DNA of 64,000 nt, taken from positions 28,660,001 to 28,724,000 of the forward strand of contig NC_133024.1 of NCBI RefSeq assembly GCF_048771995.1, written 5' to 3'. This stretch comes from Taeniopygia guttata (taxonomy: Eukaryota > Chordata > Aves > Passeriformes > Estrildidae). The notes beneath the pieces are model-generated. The model ran no database searches, was not told where the DNA came from, and saw only the letters and a program-made list of their open reading frames with translations. Of the stretch, positions 12,601-24,894 are shown one piece after another; the first letter of the stretch is position 1, and every line of letters begins with the position of its first letter. A program made the translations under genes and the position numbers.

Positions 12601-15600
12601 TTAAATACTCTTTCAGCCCCTGTGACTGGTCTTCAGGCAAATTCTCTTCAGTGTCCCAGTAGAGATGTGGGTAACTCCAAGTCTCAGGATATAGATATCT
12701 ATAGTTGTTATAGTTGTTTACACATAATCAAAGGATGTGTATGCTAGACTGTGCACAGGTAAGACTAGCTGGACAAACTTCCGTCTGAAACAAACCTGGG
12801 GGTGCACAAAGTAATGTTTCCTCACAGCACCAAATCAGAGAACAACATACTGCATGTAATTTGTCAGTTTTTGGAGCTACAGGTATTTGACTTCCTTTGA
12901 AAAAGTGTGTCACTCACACTAACAATAGCACTGTGCAGTAGAAGGTGTTTTGTATTTTTATGTGCTTCTAGAATCCACCCTCAGTGCTGATAGATGATGG
13001 GCAAACATTCCTGATCCATGACCTTTTACAAATGCATCATGGAAGTGGATGACTGTCAAACCCAACAGCCACATGGCTCCCTGAGTAACGAATAAGAATC
13101 AATTTCTTCACCAAGAGGCAGGAATTTATTGAAGAGATAAATGCTTGGATTTTAAAAACATGAGCAAATCCTTTAACCCCAACTATGTCCTTATCAAGAT
13201 CCAAAGACCAAAGTGTTTGTTGCAGTCACAATGTGTGGAGGATCTCTTTGCTGCCTCTATGTTCAATACTGAGAATTGTATGATTAACACATGCAAAAAC
13301 ATTATATGCCTTTGACACAAAGAAACAACAATGAAGTTCCATGTCACTTAATAGTAAATAGGAACACCTAAAATAAGCAGGTTCCAAGAAGGCAGTGTCC
13401 AGCATTATGAAATTTCTGTCTGTCCTGCCTTTGCATTAGCAAGTTAACAGTGATCATTTTATCATACAGGTACATGGAAGCTGTTCCATCAATACTGACA
13501 GCAGCAGCTGCCTGCAACTTTGCTAAAGTAAACACTGACAAAATAACTTATTTTTATATTGTGTTTACTGACAACTTCTCTTCTGCATGCCCAGGTTCTC
13601 TGCTGGGATTTTATGGGAGATTCACAACAGTAGTTGACTTCACCCTGAGGTTTTTTATTTCCTGTGCATTTCTGCATTGATGGATTATTTCTCATCTACC
13701 ATACTTTGTATGCCACCTGCTGTACAGCTGGAGCAGTAACCTCTGTATCCCAGTTGCACCTCTACTGCCATTGTCGAGAATTATACTAGCAACAGGTCTG
13801 TCTTTTTCTAATGTCAGGAATTCTTGTACATGGTCTTCCCACACATATACCCCCTACCCAAACTTGCCTGAAATAATTTAATCTGCTATATTTCCAAAGC
13901 AGCACACACCAGATGTCAAAGTAATAATGTATTTTCTTTGTCCATATAAGAAAAGTTTATAGCATGCAGCTACCCTATTAGGTTTCACACAAATGTGGGA
14001 TACCCCCATATGCCACTTACACATGAACAAGTGTTTTTACCTTTTACAGCACAAGAGCAATGGCAATGTTTAGACTGATTGGCATGTTGCCAGCCCTTGG
14101 AATTTATTTCTTTGGACAGGAGGCCTCTACAAATCATGGAAATGTAATTCTGGCACCTTCACAACAGAGCCCAGTACCTGAAGGATGTTGGAAATGGGTT
14201 AAAAAACCACTTTTCTGCAAGTAGCAGAAAATACCCTTTGCACTCCCTGCCAGAATGAGGCTATCCAGGGTACGGTGTCTGCAGGCAGCCTGCTCCTGTG
14301 GGGCTGTAACTTCTCCCATAGCCCAGTACAGAGACAATGTGGGAAACAGGCAAGGTGAAGCCTTTGGTACCATTTCTGTTGCACATGCTACTGTTAAACT
14401 GAACTTCCTCTATGGGAAAGGTGTTTAAATCAGGAACATACAGCACGGGTGTGCAGCTGTGGGCGTCACCTCAGGAAGTCATACTTGGTTGGCTGAACTG
14501 GAGAAGCTAAAGGAGCAGGGTTTGTTCATCCCCGAAAGAGGCTGATTTGCAAAAAGAAAATGCAAAGAGGGATGATATAGACAAAGAAGCACCAGGCTCT
14601 CCTCTGGGAGGCATGAGGAAGATGCAAGAGGCAACAGCCATGACTTGAAACAAGGGAAATTCATAACCAAGCAGGGGCCTGGACTGGATACTGCCAATGT
14701 TCCCTTCCATTCTAGATTCTTCTGTGATTCTTGAGTTTTTCCTTTGATGGCAACAAAACCAAAATACTAGCAGGCAAACTTAAATTATTAATAGAACCAT
14801 AGAGACCAGGCTCACTAGCAATAGAAACTGGAAATAAGAATATTTCCTCAAGAAGCTGCTAGTTCTCACAGCAGAGCTTAAGGCCACAGGAAAAATTCCT
14901 ATCCCCATCTTTTAAACAGATAGGGTAGCCCTGAACATCTCTCCCTTGCACAGACAGACTGAAGAAAGAATTCCTTTTTTTTCTTTTCCACTGTCATTGT
15001 CATAAGCCTACATCTTGCCATGTACAACTTGGCCCCATGTTCATCTGCATCTTTTGTCCTCTCCAGCTTTGGAATTGGCAGTATAAATCTGCACAAGTGA
15101 TCTTTCGCATGACCTCGGTTCTCCAGGTCTCTTCTGCCTTCTAACATTACTTTCTGTATGATTGACAAGACTTTCAAAAATAAAGTGAGGAGAGGGGAGC
15201 TGGGGAGAATCCCCCCTCTGCCTTGGGACAGCACAGGGAAAGGGTCACATGAGATATTTTTAGAACAGAATCCAATGGCAGTGATGTGAGGAAGGCACAG
15301 AGAAAAACACAGCTGTGAAACCTAACACTTGGCCTCATGTATACTGAGAGCAAGAACAGCAGAGAAACAAATTGAGGAGACACAGCAGAGCAGAAGCATG
15401 AGGAGAAGGTATGCGAGAGCAACAGGGGAATGGTAAAAGAGTAAGTGACTAAGAGGCAATGAACATCTGGGAAACAAATAGTTAAAATAAATTATTCTAA
15501 ATGGGAAAAAAAAAAAAAAGCCAGGAGCAGAAAAAATTAGTAAGGTGGCCAAAGTATATAAATGAACACAGATACTTCAATCATAGAAGGGAGTTAAGGC

Positions 15601-17481
15601 CAAGAAATGGTCAGTTGACTCATCAGCACTCTCATGTAGATGGTGTGTGACCTTGAAGGCTGACCAGCAGCTACCTCACCTCCCATCTCTCCTTATCCCA
15701 AGATATACAGGCTTCATAAGTGACTTTGCCCGTGGATTGTGACACTGCCATAGATTTTCTAAATCAGAGGAAAATAGAAGTCATTCCTACAGTCTTTGGA
15801 GCCAGGCAATGACCTACTGTCTGTCTTTTACGACCAGCCAGCATGCCCAGAGAGCAGTGGTTGCTTCATGTCTGAAAACTGATGTGCGCAGCATTAGTTC
15901 AGAAGTGCTCTCTGTTTCTGTTCACTCACTAGACAAGAACGAACTAACATGACCGAGTACATGGAGTGAACAGATGTAATGCTGATACTTGAGAGGAGCC
16001 TGCTCCTAAAGATAGCATTTTAAGGTGTAAATTGCTAAGATACTCAAGTCCTGAGAGTGTCTGGCAACAACAGTTGAGGCAACAACATCCAGAATTACAG
16101 TCCTTTTTTCATTTGCTACATAATGTTCTTAATTTTTCTTGTTTTGAGAAATAATTTATCTTCAATTGAGATTAGTGATTCAGTGCCTTCTTAGCATTAA
16201 TGCCTGGATTAGATCCAGCAAATAGCTGCTCCAGTAACTAGCTGCTACTCTGCCTATGATCTCTAAGGACTGCAGTATATATGGTCATTCTCAAAGAATT
16301 CCTAACTTTAGAGTCCTCTCTGATGAAATGGGTCATAGCATGGCTGCTTCCTTATTACAAAGTTTATCAGGGATGGGGGTGACTTGAGTTCAACAAAAAG
16401 CTAGTCAATTGGGGTTTACCTATGCAGGTACTTAAGGAATCAGATATAATTTATTACGCAATCCTGTCCTATACAGAAGCCTAGAAGACCTCTCAGGGGC
16501 AAATATTTGGGATAAATTTATGAATAAATTAATATAATGCAATACATTGTATTTCTTTCTGTCACAAATAGCCATTTAGTAATGAACAAATATCTTGTCA
16601 AAGATTTGCCTTAGCTCAGGTTATACAAATCATATTCTTAGAACTCAAGAAATCTGGTGCTAGTTGTGTCTTCCCACAAGCATTCAAGAAAACTCTCATA
16701 AGTCTGTTTACTCTGACTAGTCTAGCTCTACACTAAGAACCTAAAACTGAAAATTGTAGAGATCCATGGGTTTATTGTAGTTGCAGAAGAAATACAGCCA
16801 TTTTATCCAAGTAGCATACTCACTACTTCTGCATCTTGTGCAGAAGTTCATGCTCTTTACCACCACTTTTGTTTGGGTTTGTAGTATTTCCTTACAGTTC
16901 TGTACCTCAAGCAATTATTACTTTTTTGTTTATAGTGCAAACAGGTCATGGCAATCCCTTTATGTCCTATATTAGGCTCAGCCTCGATACTTTACTGTTG
17001 ATCCTACTCACTTCTGGCACTGAGGATGCTTCTTTTTTATATTTGAATGCAGAAAGTCAGGCCAAGAGAGATGAAATACATCCTAATCCTTCCACTGTAT
17101 TGACTGGCTCCTTTGGCAATATTAATACTTGACATGTGATAAATAGCATTCTTAATAAACCACTGATGAGTTGAGGGTGTGTGCTTGTGATGTGCCTACG
17201 TGGATCACTAAAAAATTTACATTCATTGTGTAAGTCTGGATTTTAAATTAAGATTTCAGTCATTAAGGGGTATATGGTAACACTGAAGATCATACAGTCT
17301 TCATTCACCTGCAAGGTACTCATTCACACACACAAGCAGCGCTCAGCAGCAGAGTATTTTTGACTGAAAGCCACTCTCCAGTTCTTCACCTCAGCCTACG
17401 GTCCCAAAGACCACACTTTCCTTCCCCATGCCTTCTCCTTGATAAACTAGGTGCTCTAGAAACAGAAACCAGAATGTGTAG
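12601..17481. other. No gene recognised apart from one CR1 fragment
   Basis: Apart from the CR1 end at 14.50-14.74 kb I see only AT-rich sequence. A purine-rich stretch at 15.18-15.56 kb ends in a 14-base poly(A). Open frames are short and without domains. Confidence 0.6.
14500..14742 (+). mobile_element. CR1 LINE 3' fragment
   Basis: A plus-strand CR1 end: CTGAACTGGAGAAGC, then TTGAAACAAGGGAAATTC, and a 3' terminus with GTTCCCTTCCATTCTAG and TTCTGTGATTCTTG, the terminal repeat typical of CR1. Confidence 0.7.
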
Positions 17482-17566
17482 CAACAGCCTGCATACAAAT
17501 ACTTATCAAACAAAGCAGTGCAAGACCCTACTCAGATGTGCTCAAGAGATGCTAGAGAGCAACATG
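17482..17566 (+). repeat. 85-bp direct repeat, copy 1
   Basis: This stretch (CAACAGCCTGCATACAAATA ... GAGCAACATG) recurs in the same orientation at 17913-17996 with roughly 80 percent identity by eye. The flanking bases do not match, so the duplicated unit is only about 85 bp. It matches no repeat family I recognise. Confidence 0.7.
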
Positions 17567-17912
17567 TAAAAAAGTCTCCATCTTTCTTTGCAGTAGCTCA
17601 GAGGAGATTTATTTTTTTCCTCAGCTCTACCAGTCTTACCTCTCCCTAAACACTGCTACCAAAACTTTGCATGCTTAGGTACAAAGAGGCTGCTATTCAT
17701 TTTTAAAGGCTGGGATTTCATTCATGCCATTTCTTAGGCAGTCTGGACTGTATGATGCTAATTCTCACTTCAGGAACCAAAGCAAGAGGCTTTTTAGGCA
17801 CAGGACAGACTGCTACCTCCACTTGTCCAGTAAAGTGTAAGGACTCACAGACATGCCATGAATCTAATTTCTGCTAGTTAAATCTTTAAAGTAGCTAAAG
17901 CAGAAAGAGGCT

Positions 17913-17996
17913 CAACAGTCTGCATCCAAATACCTATAAAACAAAGCAGTGAAAGACCCACTGGGATGTTCCCAAAGGATGCCATAGAGCAACATG
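17913..17996 (+). repeat. 85-bp direct repeat, copy 2
   Basis: Second copy of the unit at 17482-17566, beginning CAACAGTCTGCATCCAAATA and ending GAGCAACATG, with the shared core ACAAAGCAGTG. The copies are about 430 bp apart. Confidence 0.7.
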
Positions 17997-18434
17997 CTCC
18001 ATGTTCTCACAGCACCTGTAGATACCACTACGGCAGAATCTTAACTGCTTCTTGTGGGAGCTGTAACAAAGGGCAGGAATGGTCCCAGTGCCTTTTCTGT
18101 GGTTGTCTTGAAAAGAGAAACCAATTCACAACCAGCAGTTGCATTTCTGTGTAGCTCTGCAGACTCAGCTCTGACTCGTGCCAGCATTTTTTAACCTGCC
18201 TGATGATGTAAATTTTTCATGCACGGGGATCAGGAATTAGAGAACATGGCCACATTCTCTCTTGAAGGAAGCCACTACTGGAGCATGTGCTCGTGCACAT
18301 CTCTCAGGGAGTTTGTCTAATGCAAACAGGGAAGGATACCTGTAGGCAAGGAAAGTTTCCAGCCCCTTGAGCAGAGAAGGGAAGGCAGCTCTCATGTAGG
18401 AAACATTCTGTGTTGCTGCAGGTATCGTACTCAC

Positions 18435-18503
18435 CAGACTCTCTTGATATCGGAACGCTTTCGTTGGAGAGGCATCCCCAGTCATATCCCCAGAGACAGC
18501 GTC
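18435..18503 (-). other. Exon-like segment of unknown origin
   Basis: On the minus strand a 69-nt block is bounded by CTCCACAG| and TCTG|GTGAGT and is open in two frames. In phase 0 it would give 23 codons beginning DAVSGDMTGD. It aligns with no protein I recognise, including CLCN1, which would be expected near here. The polypyrimidine tract is weak. It may be chance, a non-coding RNA exon, or an exon of an unrecognised gene. Confidence 0.25.
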
Positions 18504-19188
18504 CTGTGGAGCAGGGCTTGGTCAGGGCAGTGTCTTCCCTTCTGCCCTCCCCAGCAAAATCATGGAGTGAAACAGGCACAAGGCTTCAGCTGAAGTCCCT
18601 CAGAGCACCCTGAGAGAGAAGGTTACTGGTGAGGGAAAGACACAGAGGGAGAGTGTAACCAGAGACTCCCTGCCCCCTCCTGTTCTGTCTGCTTCCCTGC
18701 TTTAATCTCTCTCTGCTGTCCTGGCAATGGGACAGCTCAGTAAATTAACAGGAGGTAACATTTCCTCCTCCTCTCTCTCAGGCAGTGTCATTCTTCACTC
18801 CATTTGGAAAGGGTGGGGAATTACAGAAAGAACGGGTACCCATTGCAGAGAGAAAGTAAGGAAGAAAAGGATGGAAATGACAAATTACCAAAATTAGAGA
18901 CATGAGAACCATCCTGCAACTTTGAAGAGGATTATTTCCACAACCTGTTTCAGGGACAATTTTGTGAAGTGTCAGCATCTGAGAGAGGAAATTCTCTAGC
19001 AGGCCTTGGAAGATGATTCCTCATATGAATTATTGCTATGCTGTCCTCACATTTAACATATTTTCTTCAAGCATACCCATTACTGCTGGTTACCTCACCA
19101 CAAATAAACAGCCCTCCTTGCAGTCTTCATACCTTCATGAACCTTCATCTATTGGCATAGCTAACACTCAGTATCTCTGTTATCCAGG

Positions 19189-19436
19189 ATCACAGAATGG
19201 CAGAGGTTGGAAGGGAGCTCTGGAAGTCATCTGGCCCAATTTCCCTGCTCAACCAGGGTCTTCTAGAGCCAGTTGCTCAGGACAATATTCAGATGCCTTT
19301 TGAGTATCTCCAAACATGGAGACTCTGCAGCCTCTGGGCAACTTCCTCCAGTTCTCAGGCACCCTCATGGCAAAAAAGTGCTTCCTGATGTTCAGATGAA
19401 GCCTCATAGGTTTCAGTTTATGCCTTAACCAAATTT
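19189..19436 (-). mobile_element. CR1 LINE 3' fragment
   Basis: The plus strand reads CACAGAATGGCAGAGGTTGG, then AGTCATCTGGCCCAA, AGCCAGTTGCTCAGGACA and AAGTGCTTCCTGATGTTCAG: the reverse complement of a CR1 3' end, so the element is on the minus strand. It is well preserved compared with others in the window. Confidence 0.85.
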
Positions 19437-22400
19437 CTTACACATAAAACCAATTAAAGCTGCTCAACAGCATAGTCAGGAAGGGTTTATGGGCTATTGA
19501 GGATCCTGGAACATCTTGCAGGGGTGCAAAGTAGAGAGGTCTTGCTCCCTGCCCTCCTGTGCGTCCTGGGCCTTTGTCACAAGAAAAGCAAGGAGGGACT
19601 AATAGTGCAGAAAAGACAAAATCAGGGTGCTGCTGTGGGTTACTGCCTTGAGAAACAGAGCACTGAGCAGCTGTGGCAACAGCTATGTCCTCAGCTGAGT
19701 CACAGCTACTGTCTGCTGTACCCCGAGGCAGCAGCAAGCACAGAAGTTTGTGGGGAATGAAGCAGATAATATAGGCCACAGTTCTCACAGAAAACTGTTG
19801 GGTTTTTTTTTTTTTTTTTCCCCTATCAGCTGATCTCTGTAAAGCTTTTCATTGAGGGAAAAAATTCTGTATCTATGAAAGCAGTTACTTAGCGCAACAT
19901 CATCACTTCCTAAGCTGGTTTTCCCACTAAATAAAAATGAGATATGAAGAGCATGTGAAAGCTGAAAGTGTTGACTTTATTAAGGTTATCCAGTCAGGAA
20001 GCTTTTCAATGCAGAAGATGGGAAGCTAGAAATAAAACCACCCAGAACTCAGGGACAATGGGGAACAGAGATCATGCAAAAGACCAAATGTCTACAGTCA
20101 CTATTTGACAGGCCATTAAGAAGGTACATTCACAGCTTTGGAGAGGGCCAGCTTGGAGTTTGTAACTATTGCAAAGGGGGAAAACAAGGAACATAAGGAT
20201 TTGAACTAGTCTGTGTAACTATGCAAACTTGTTAAGGAAGATGGTTGGGGAGGAAAAATGATGGGAATAGATGGAAAAGGACAGCCTTCATGAAAACCAA
20301 GTCTGGTCAGTGTCTGTCCTATTTTCATATTAAATGCTTTTTTAAGTATCTTTCCATGAAATCTCATTATCCCACGTACATGAGTGCTGTAAGTTTGAGG
20401 TGCCAGCAGGTGGTGAGACAGGCATGAGTGAATTTGGCCCAGCAACTGCAGTCAGATTGGGATGCAGACTGGGGACAGATGAAGAAAGTGTGGCCTCAGC
20501 AACAGGAGCTGGAGCGGCCACAGCTCTCTGGACCAACTAAATGAGTGTCTGGAATGTTGCAGTTCAGACCTGTGTGAGGGGACTTGGCACCAAGAACTGG
20601 TCACACCAGGGGTGTTGGCATCCAGGTGTTAAAAACAGGAGTGGAGCAGTGTCCACTCCAGCCTCTAGGATGGGACCAGCACATGTCCTGGGTCAGCTGT
20701 TAACACATGGAGCCCAGGGTTGCTGGACTGGGCAGGACAAATAACCAAGCCAGACTTACAAGAGGCAGTGGCAGTTTATAAAATTCCTTAAGTGTTTATT
20801 TCTGTGTGAATCCATTTAGAAAACTTAAGCCTATCCTCAGTGTGACCTTTCTTTCTCATCCCCAAAGTCACCTTACAAGTGATCAAATACCAACAGCTAG
20901 TAAGTTTGTGTTTTTCTTTACCACCTGCACCTAACAAATCCAAATCCAAGTATTTTATCAATGCAGTGTGAACTTTACCTTTGTCAAAACATGGTTTCTA
21001 TGGCAGGCGTTACTGTTGCTCCTCTGTTTTGCAGCTGCAAATAACATTTTTAGGAGTGCCAAAGGAAAACTAAAATTAAGAAAAAAACCAACCTGCCTAA
21101 ACCACAGCAGTTGCAGCTACTTTTCTAAGTCAGAGAAATCTGAGTGCAACGCTGAGCTCTTTGAAATATGCAGTAAATTACACAGATGTCATCTTAAGAA
21201 TTTGTGCATGCAGGCAAAACGGTCTGTGCAAAAATACAGTCTGAAGACCAAGTTATACATAGCAGTTCCCATAAACAAATAACAAATGCAGATGAATGGA
21301 AACAAAAGAATATCAAACTTCAACAGAAAAGCATTCTATGAGAAGCAGCAAAATCAGCAACAGCAGGCCAAATTGCACTGAGTAGGACATAGCTCTCATT
21401 CCTAGTGAAACAGACTCACCAAAGCTGCTGATCCTGTGACAGCAGTTGATTGTAACTTCTCTGGAGATTTCCATTTCATTCCCTTCCTTTTAAAGAAACT
21501 GTTCTCTCTATGCATACGCTGCTGACATAATCTATTACATAACAGTATCTTCTTGCATTTCCTCCTCCTAACTTAATAATTTACTGTTGTGATATAGTGA
21601 AGAATTCTCATACCCTGAGGGGCGAGAGGAAATTATACAACTCAGGTACAGTCCATGTCAGGAGCCTCAGCCTGGCATAAATTTTGTAAGATGTATTATA
21701 GATGCTTAGCCAAACCTTTTGATGTTTTGGAAGCATATGCTCTCTTTCAATACCATTTTGTACATCCTTATTTTTAAGGGGATCAATGACTATTTGTACA
21801 AAATTAAATCCTTTGACTATCTATTAGTAATCACAGATAGGGAAATAAAACCAGTTCAGAATTAAAATTGTATTTATTAACTGAATTGTTCTGTTAATAA
21901 ATGTGATTTTCAGGCAAATCAAGATTTTTAGGATACATTGTCTACATTGGGTTCACTGTTTTCACTCCCCATCTCAAATAAAACCCTCAACCTTATTCTT
22001 CTGGTTTCCAGACAAAATGTGAACCTGTTAACATTGCCCTGCTACCCCAGCTATAAAAAGTAATTCCTTAAACTATGCTAGTAGCTCTAAATTTACCTGT
22101 GAAAATGCAAACATCTTGTTTACTTCATCTTCTGGCTTACTAGAATCACTTTCTGCACAGGTAGATGTTGGTAATTCCAGCACCAATGTCAGTACTAGAT
22201 TTCTTGTAACAGAATTCCATATTTTTAATAAACCAATGTACTCTTTCACTAAAGAGATCACAGAGACAGGAAACAGCTCTTCAAGGTGTCATGGATAAAA
22301 CAGGGTAAATGGGAACCTATAGCGAATCTGGAGGCTGGGGATTATTTTTAGAGCTTACAAGAACAGAGTTTCTACCTTCCTATTTCACACTACTTGATTT

Positions 22401-23022
22401 TCTCCCAGGTGCATTACTTTGACCTCAGCTTCTCTGCCCAGCAGTAAGATCATGATTCTTTTGTGAAGGTAGAACAGAAAGTTCTGTGTTGGACAGCTGC
22501 TCCCAGTTACAAGTCTTGGGCTTTATGCATAGAACCTCTCAGCATTCCCTGGCATTCCTTTGCATGCAGCTCTGATCCCCTGGACCTTCCTCCACTTCCA
22601 GAATCTCTCTGACTGATGGTATCTTCACTTTCTTTTCAGTCACTTCCTCGGGGACTCCTTTTTTCCAGGAACCTTTCATTCTGACACCAACTTTTCCTTC
22701 AAAAACACCAAGCCAAAATTTTTCCCAACATCAGTATTTTATCTGCTGAAGCACAGCATCAACCTCCTACTTGATGGCTCAGCCTCATCTCACTTTATTA
22801 ATGTATCAGTCTTTCTTTGGCCCAAGCATTACCAAAATTTACAAGCAGCTCATAGTGGTTGCAGCTGTAAGTAGCAGGCTTCTGCCTGAGAGTTCAAAAC
22901 CCCCTTTGGGATGTGCTATCTCAAGAAATTACACAAAATTCTCTTTATGTATAACCTCCATTTCTGCAGAGGTCTAATTCTCCAAATGGAAGACACTGCA
23001 CAGATTAATCAAACAAAAATTC
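19437..23022. other. No gene recognised
   Basis: Contains a T-rich run near 19.80 kb and the cysteine-rich open segment at 21.03-21.28 kb. Otherwise nothing is recognised between the CR1 at 19.4 kb and the likely CASP2 3' end. Confidence 0.55.
21035..21282 (+). other. Cysteine-rich open segment after a good acceptor
   Basis: CCTCTGTTTTGCAG at 21021-21034 is a strong splice acceptor. The following frame runs 82 codons to TAA and is basic (Lys/Arg-rich) with six cysteines spaced 5, 10, 7, 5 and 5 residues apart. No in-frame ATG lies upstream, so it could only be the last exon of a gene whose first exon is elsewhere. The spacing does not fit beta-defensins. No family is recognised and chance is likely. 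Confidence 0.2.
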
Positions 23023-24759
23023 TTTATTTTGACACCTCAAGGCAGTAAAATACAAGTGTATAAAAAGATATATAAAAGTGGCAGTGATAATGCAACTTGA
23101 TGCAATCCTACAGAAATTTAGTCCATCAGAATGGACTGCTTCATCAATAAACCTATCTGTAAAATATTGCACCACTTTGTAGAGGGAGCACTCAGGGAAG
23201 ACAGTGTTCATACTCCAGGGAGGTACATGAGCCCCCAAACTGGTATATTAGACTTCAGAGTAAGGCACCAATTGGCAAGTATGATTCTTGTTCTGTACAT
23301 CACATTGTGTGTAGGATAAATGCAAAATACACATTAATGCTGCACCTTTGTCAGCTGGAGGAAACACAGCCTTCATTTACTAGGCAGAATAATAAAAAGA
23401 GCACATGCCTAGTTTTCTAGCCTCCCTCCATATACCTTTGTGCTTCCCATTCATAATTCTATCCTGAAAAATATCTTTTAAAAGCCATGCTTACATTAAA
23501 AAAAAAAGCCAGGAACTATGCCAACTTAGTGCTACAAAATGGAGAGACTGAAGTGAGCCACCTGTAGTCCATATGTAATCCAGTATCTCAGGATTTAGGC
23601 TCTACCACAAAAAGAGAACAATGCCCATCTCCCACATCACATCAAGTAGGAGTAACTGCAGTTGGACACAGCAAGACACAAATTACAGCATGAAGAGGCT
23701 GTGGAAGAAATTTATAAAAGAAGTGATAGATTATGCTTTTAAATGATCATGGATTAAGAAAGAAAACTCACAGAACAGGATAATAATGTAAAATTCTTCC
23801 CTCATTTAAAAGGGAAAAATAATGCAGTGATAAACAATCCAAGCAACATGCTTAGACTGTAAAGAGCTGCCATGAATGTTTTTGTTAATTAAAAATACAT
23901 AAGAACCTCTTGTACAAGGCTGTGGAGTTTCAGGGCTTCAGTTGTACAGTGCAATTTATAGACTCCTGAGAAGTTGGTGGACTGAATATCTAATGTGACA
24001 ATTAAGTACTATGGCAAACAAATTCCTCAAAAGGAATACTCCATGCAGTTGCTCACTCTTGGGACTAAGGGGAGTTAATCTAGAATATCTAGATTCAAAA
24101 CTATTTCTGGGACATTTTATGCAGGCATATTTGTCCGAGTCTCTACATGTTTTGCTGATAGGGATACCTTGTATTTCTCTTGATAGCTTGGCTATAGAAG
24201 GAATGTAGGAAAATAGACTTTTAAGTGATCAAAGTGGAAAGTGTTGAGTACTGAGAACAATAACCTTCCATTTTAGAGAGGGGAAAGAGTCTCCTTCATA
24301 AGGAGCCTTTTTCTAATGTGCACAGGAGTCAACTGTCCTGTAAGAATAACCATGCAGAAAGTACTTAAAATTGTTGAAGTACAACCATAAGTAGCATCTT
24401 TTGACTGATTTTCCTTTCAGAAAGGCTTAGTAGTCCATTTCCATTTTCACATTCACTTTGTTCACAAATGTCCTTACGTCTCCTTCCAAAGGATGCTCCC
24501 ACTTCTTTCCAGTTCCAATGCTGATCCTCTTTCCATCACTTTCTATACATGCAGAGCCAATCGGGATATCAGAATTTTAAACCCTGAACTGAGTCAGATT
24601 ACAAGGAGAGTTGCCAGTTTATTTTAGAAAAGGACATAAAGAATTAGACTGGCACTCCTTGCTTGCACATCTGATGGCACAGCTCATAAGAGTGAAAACA
24701 GATATCCACAGTCAAAGTTCAGCTTTGGCAGTATCTCTCTTCAAACAGGGCTGGCAAGG
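23023..24759 (-). other. CASP2: Probable CASP2 3' UTR with two candidate poly(A) signals
   Basis: Minus-strand AATAAA occurs at 24618-24623, about 137 nt after the stop, and at 23023-23028, about 1.7 kb after it. The distal one is followed on the minus strand by TTTTTGTTTG and a later TGTGCAGTGT stretch, a good GU-rich downstream element. Mammalian CASP2 mRNAs have long 3' UTRs, so the distal site is a reasonable transcript end. No coding exon or repeat was recognised inside. The true end cannot be fixed without transcript data. Confidence 0.45.
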
Positions 24760-24894
24760 TTATTTTCCTGGTAGATAGCCAGGAAACAGGTAAAGATCCC
24801 GACAGAGCGTGCTACAATATTCCGACATTTCCTTGCAGCGGTGATATTCGGTGCCTGGGGCATAACCTTCTCGTTGCTTGATTTGCCTATTCAC
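24760..24894 (-). CDS. CASP2: CASP2 coding exon 10 (C terminus)
   Basis: Forty-four codons plus TAA, acceptor ATCTAG|GTG. It encodes [20 protein letters not shown], then [12 protein letters not shown], nearly identical to human. The last residues (YLPGK) differ from human HPPT. Confidence 0.96.
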   Translation of the reverse strand: MNRQIKQREGYAPGTEYHRCKEMSEYCSTLCRDLYLFPGYLPGK

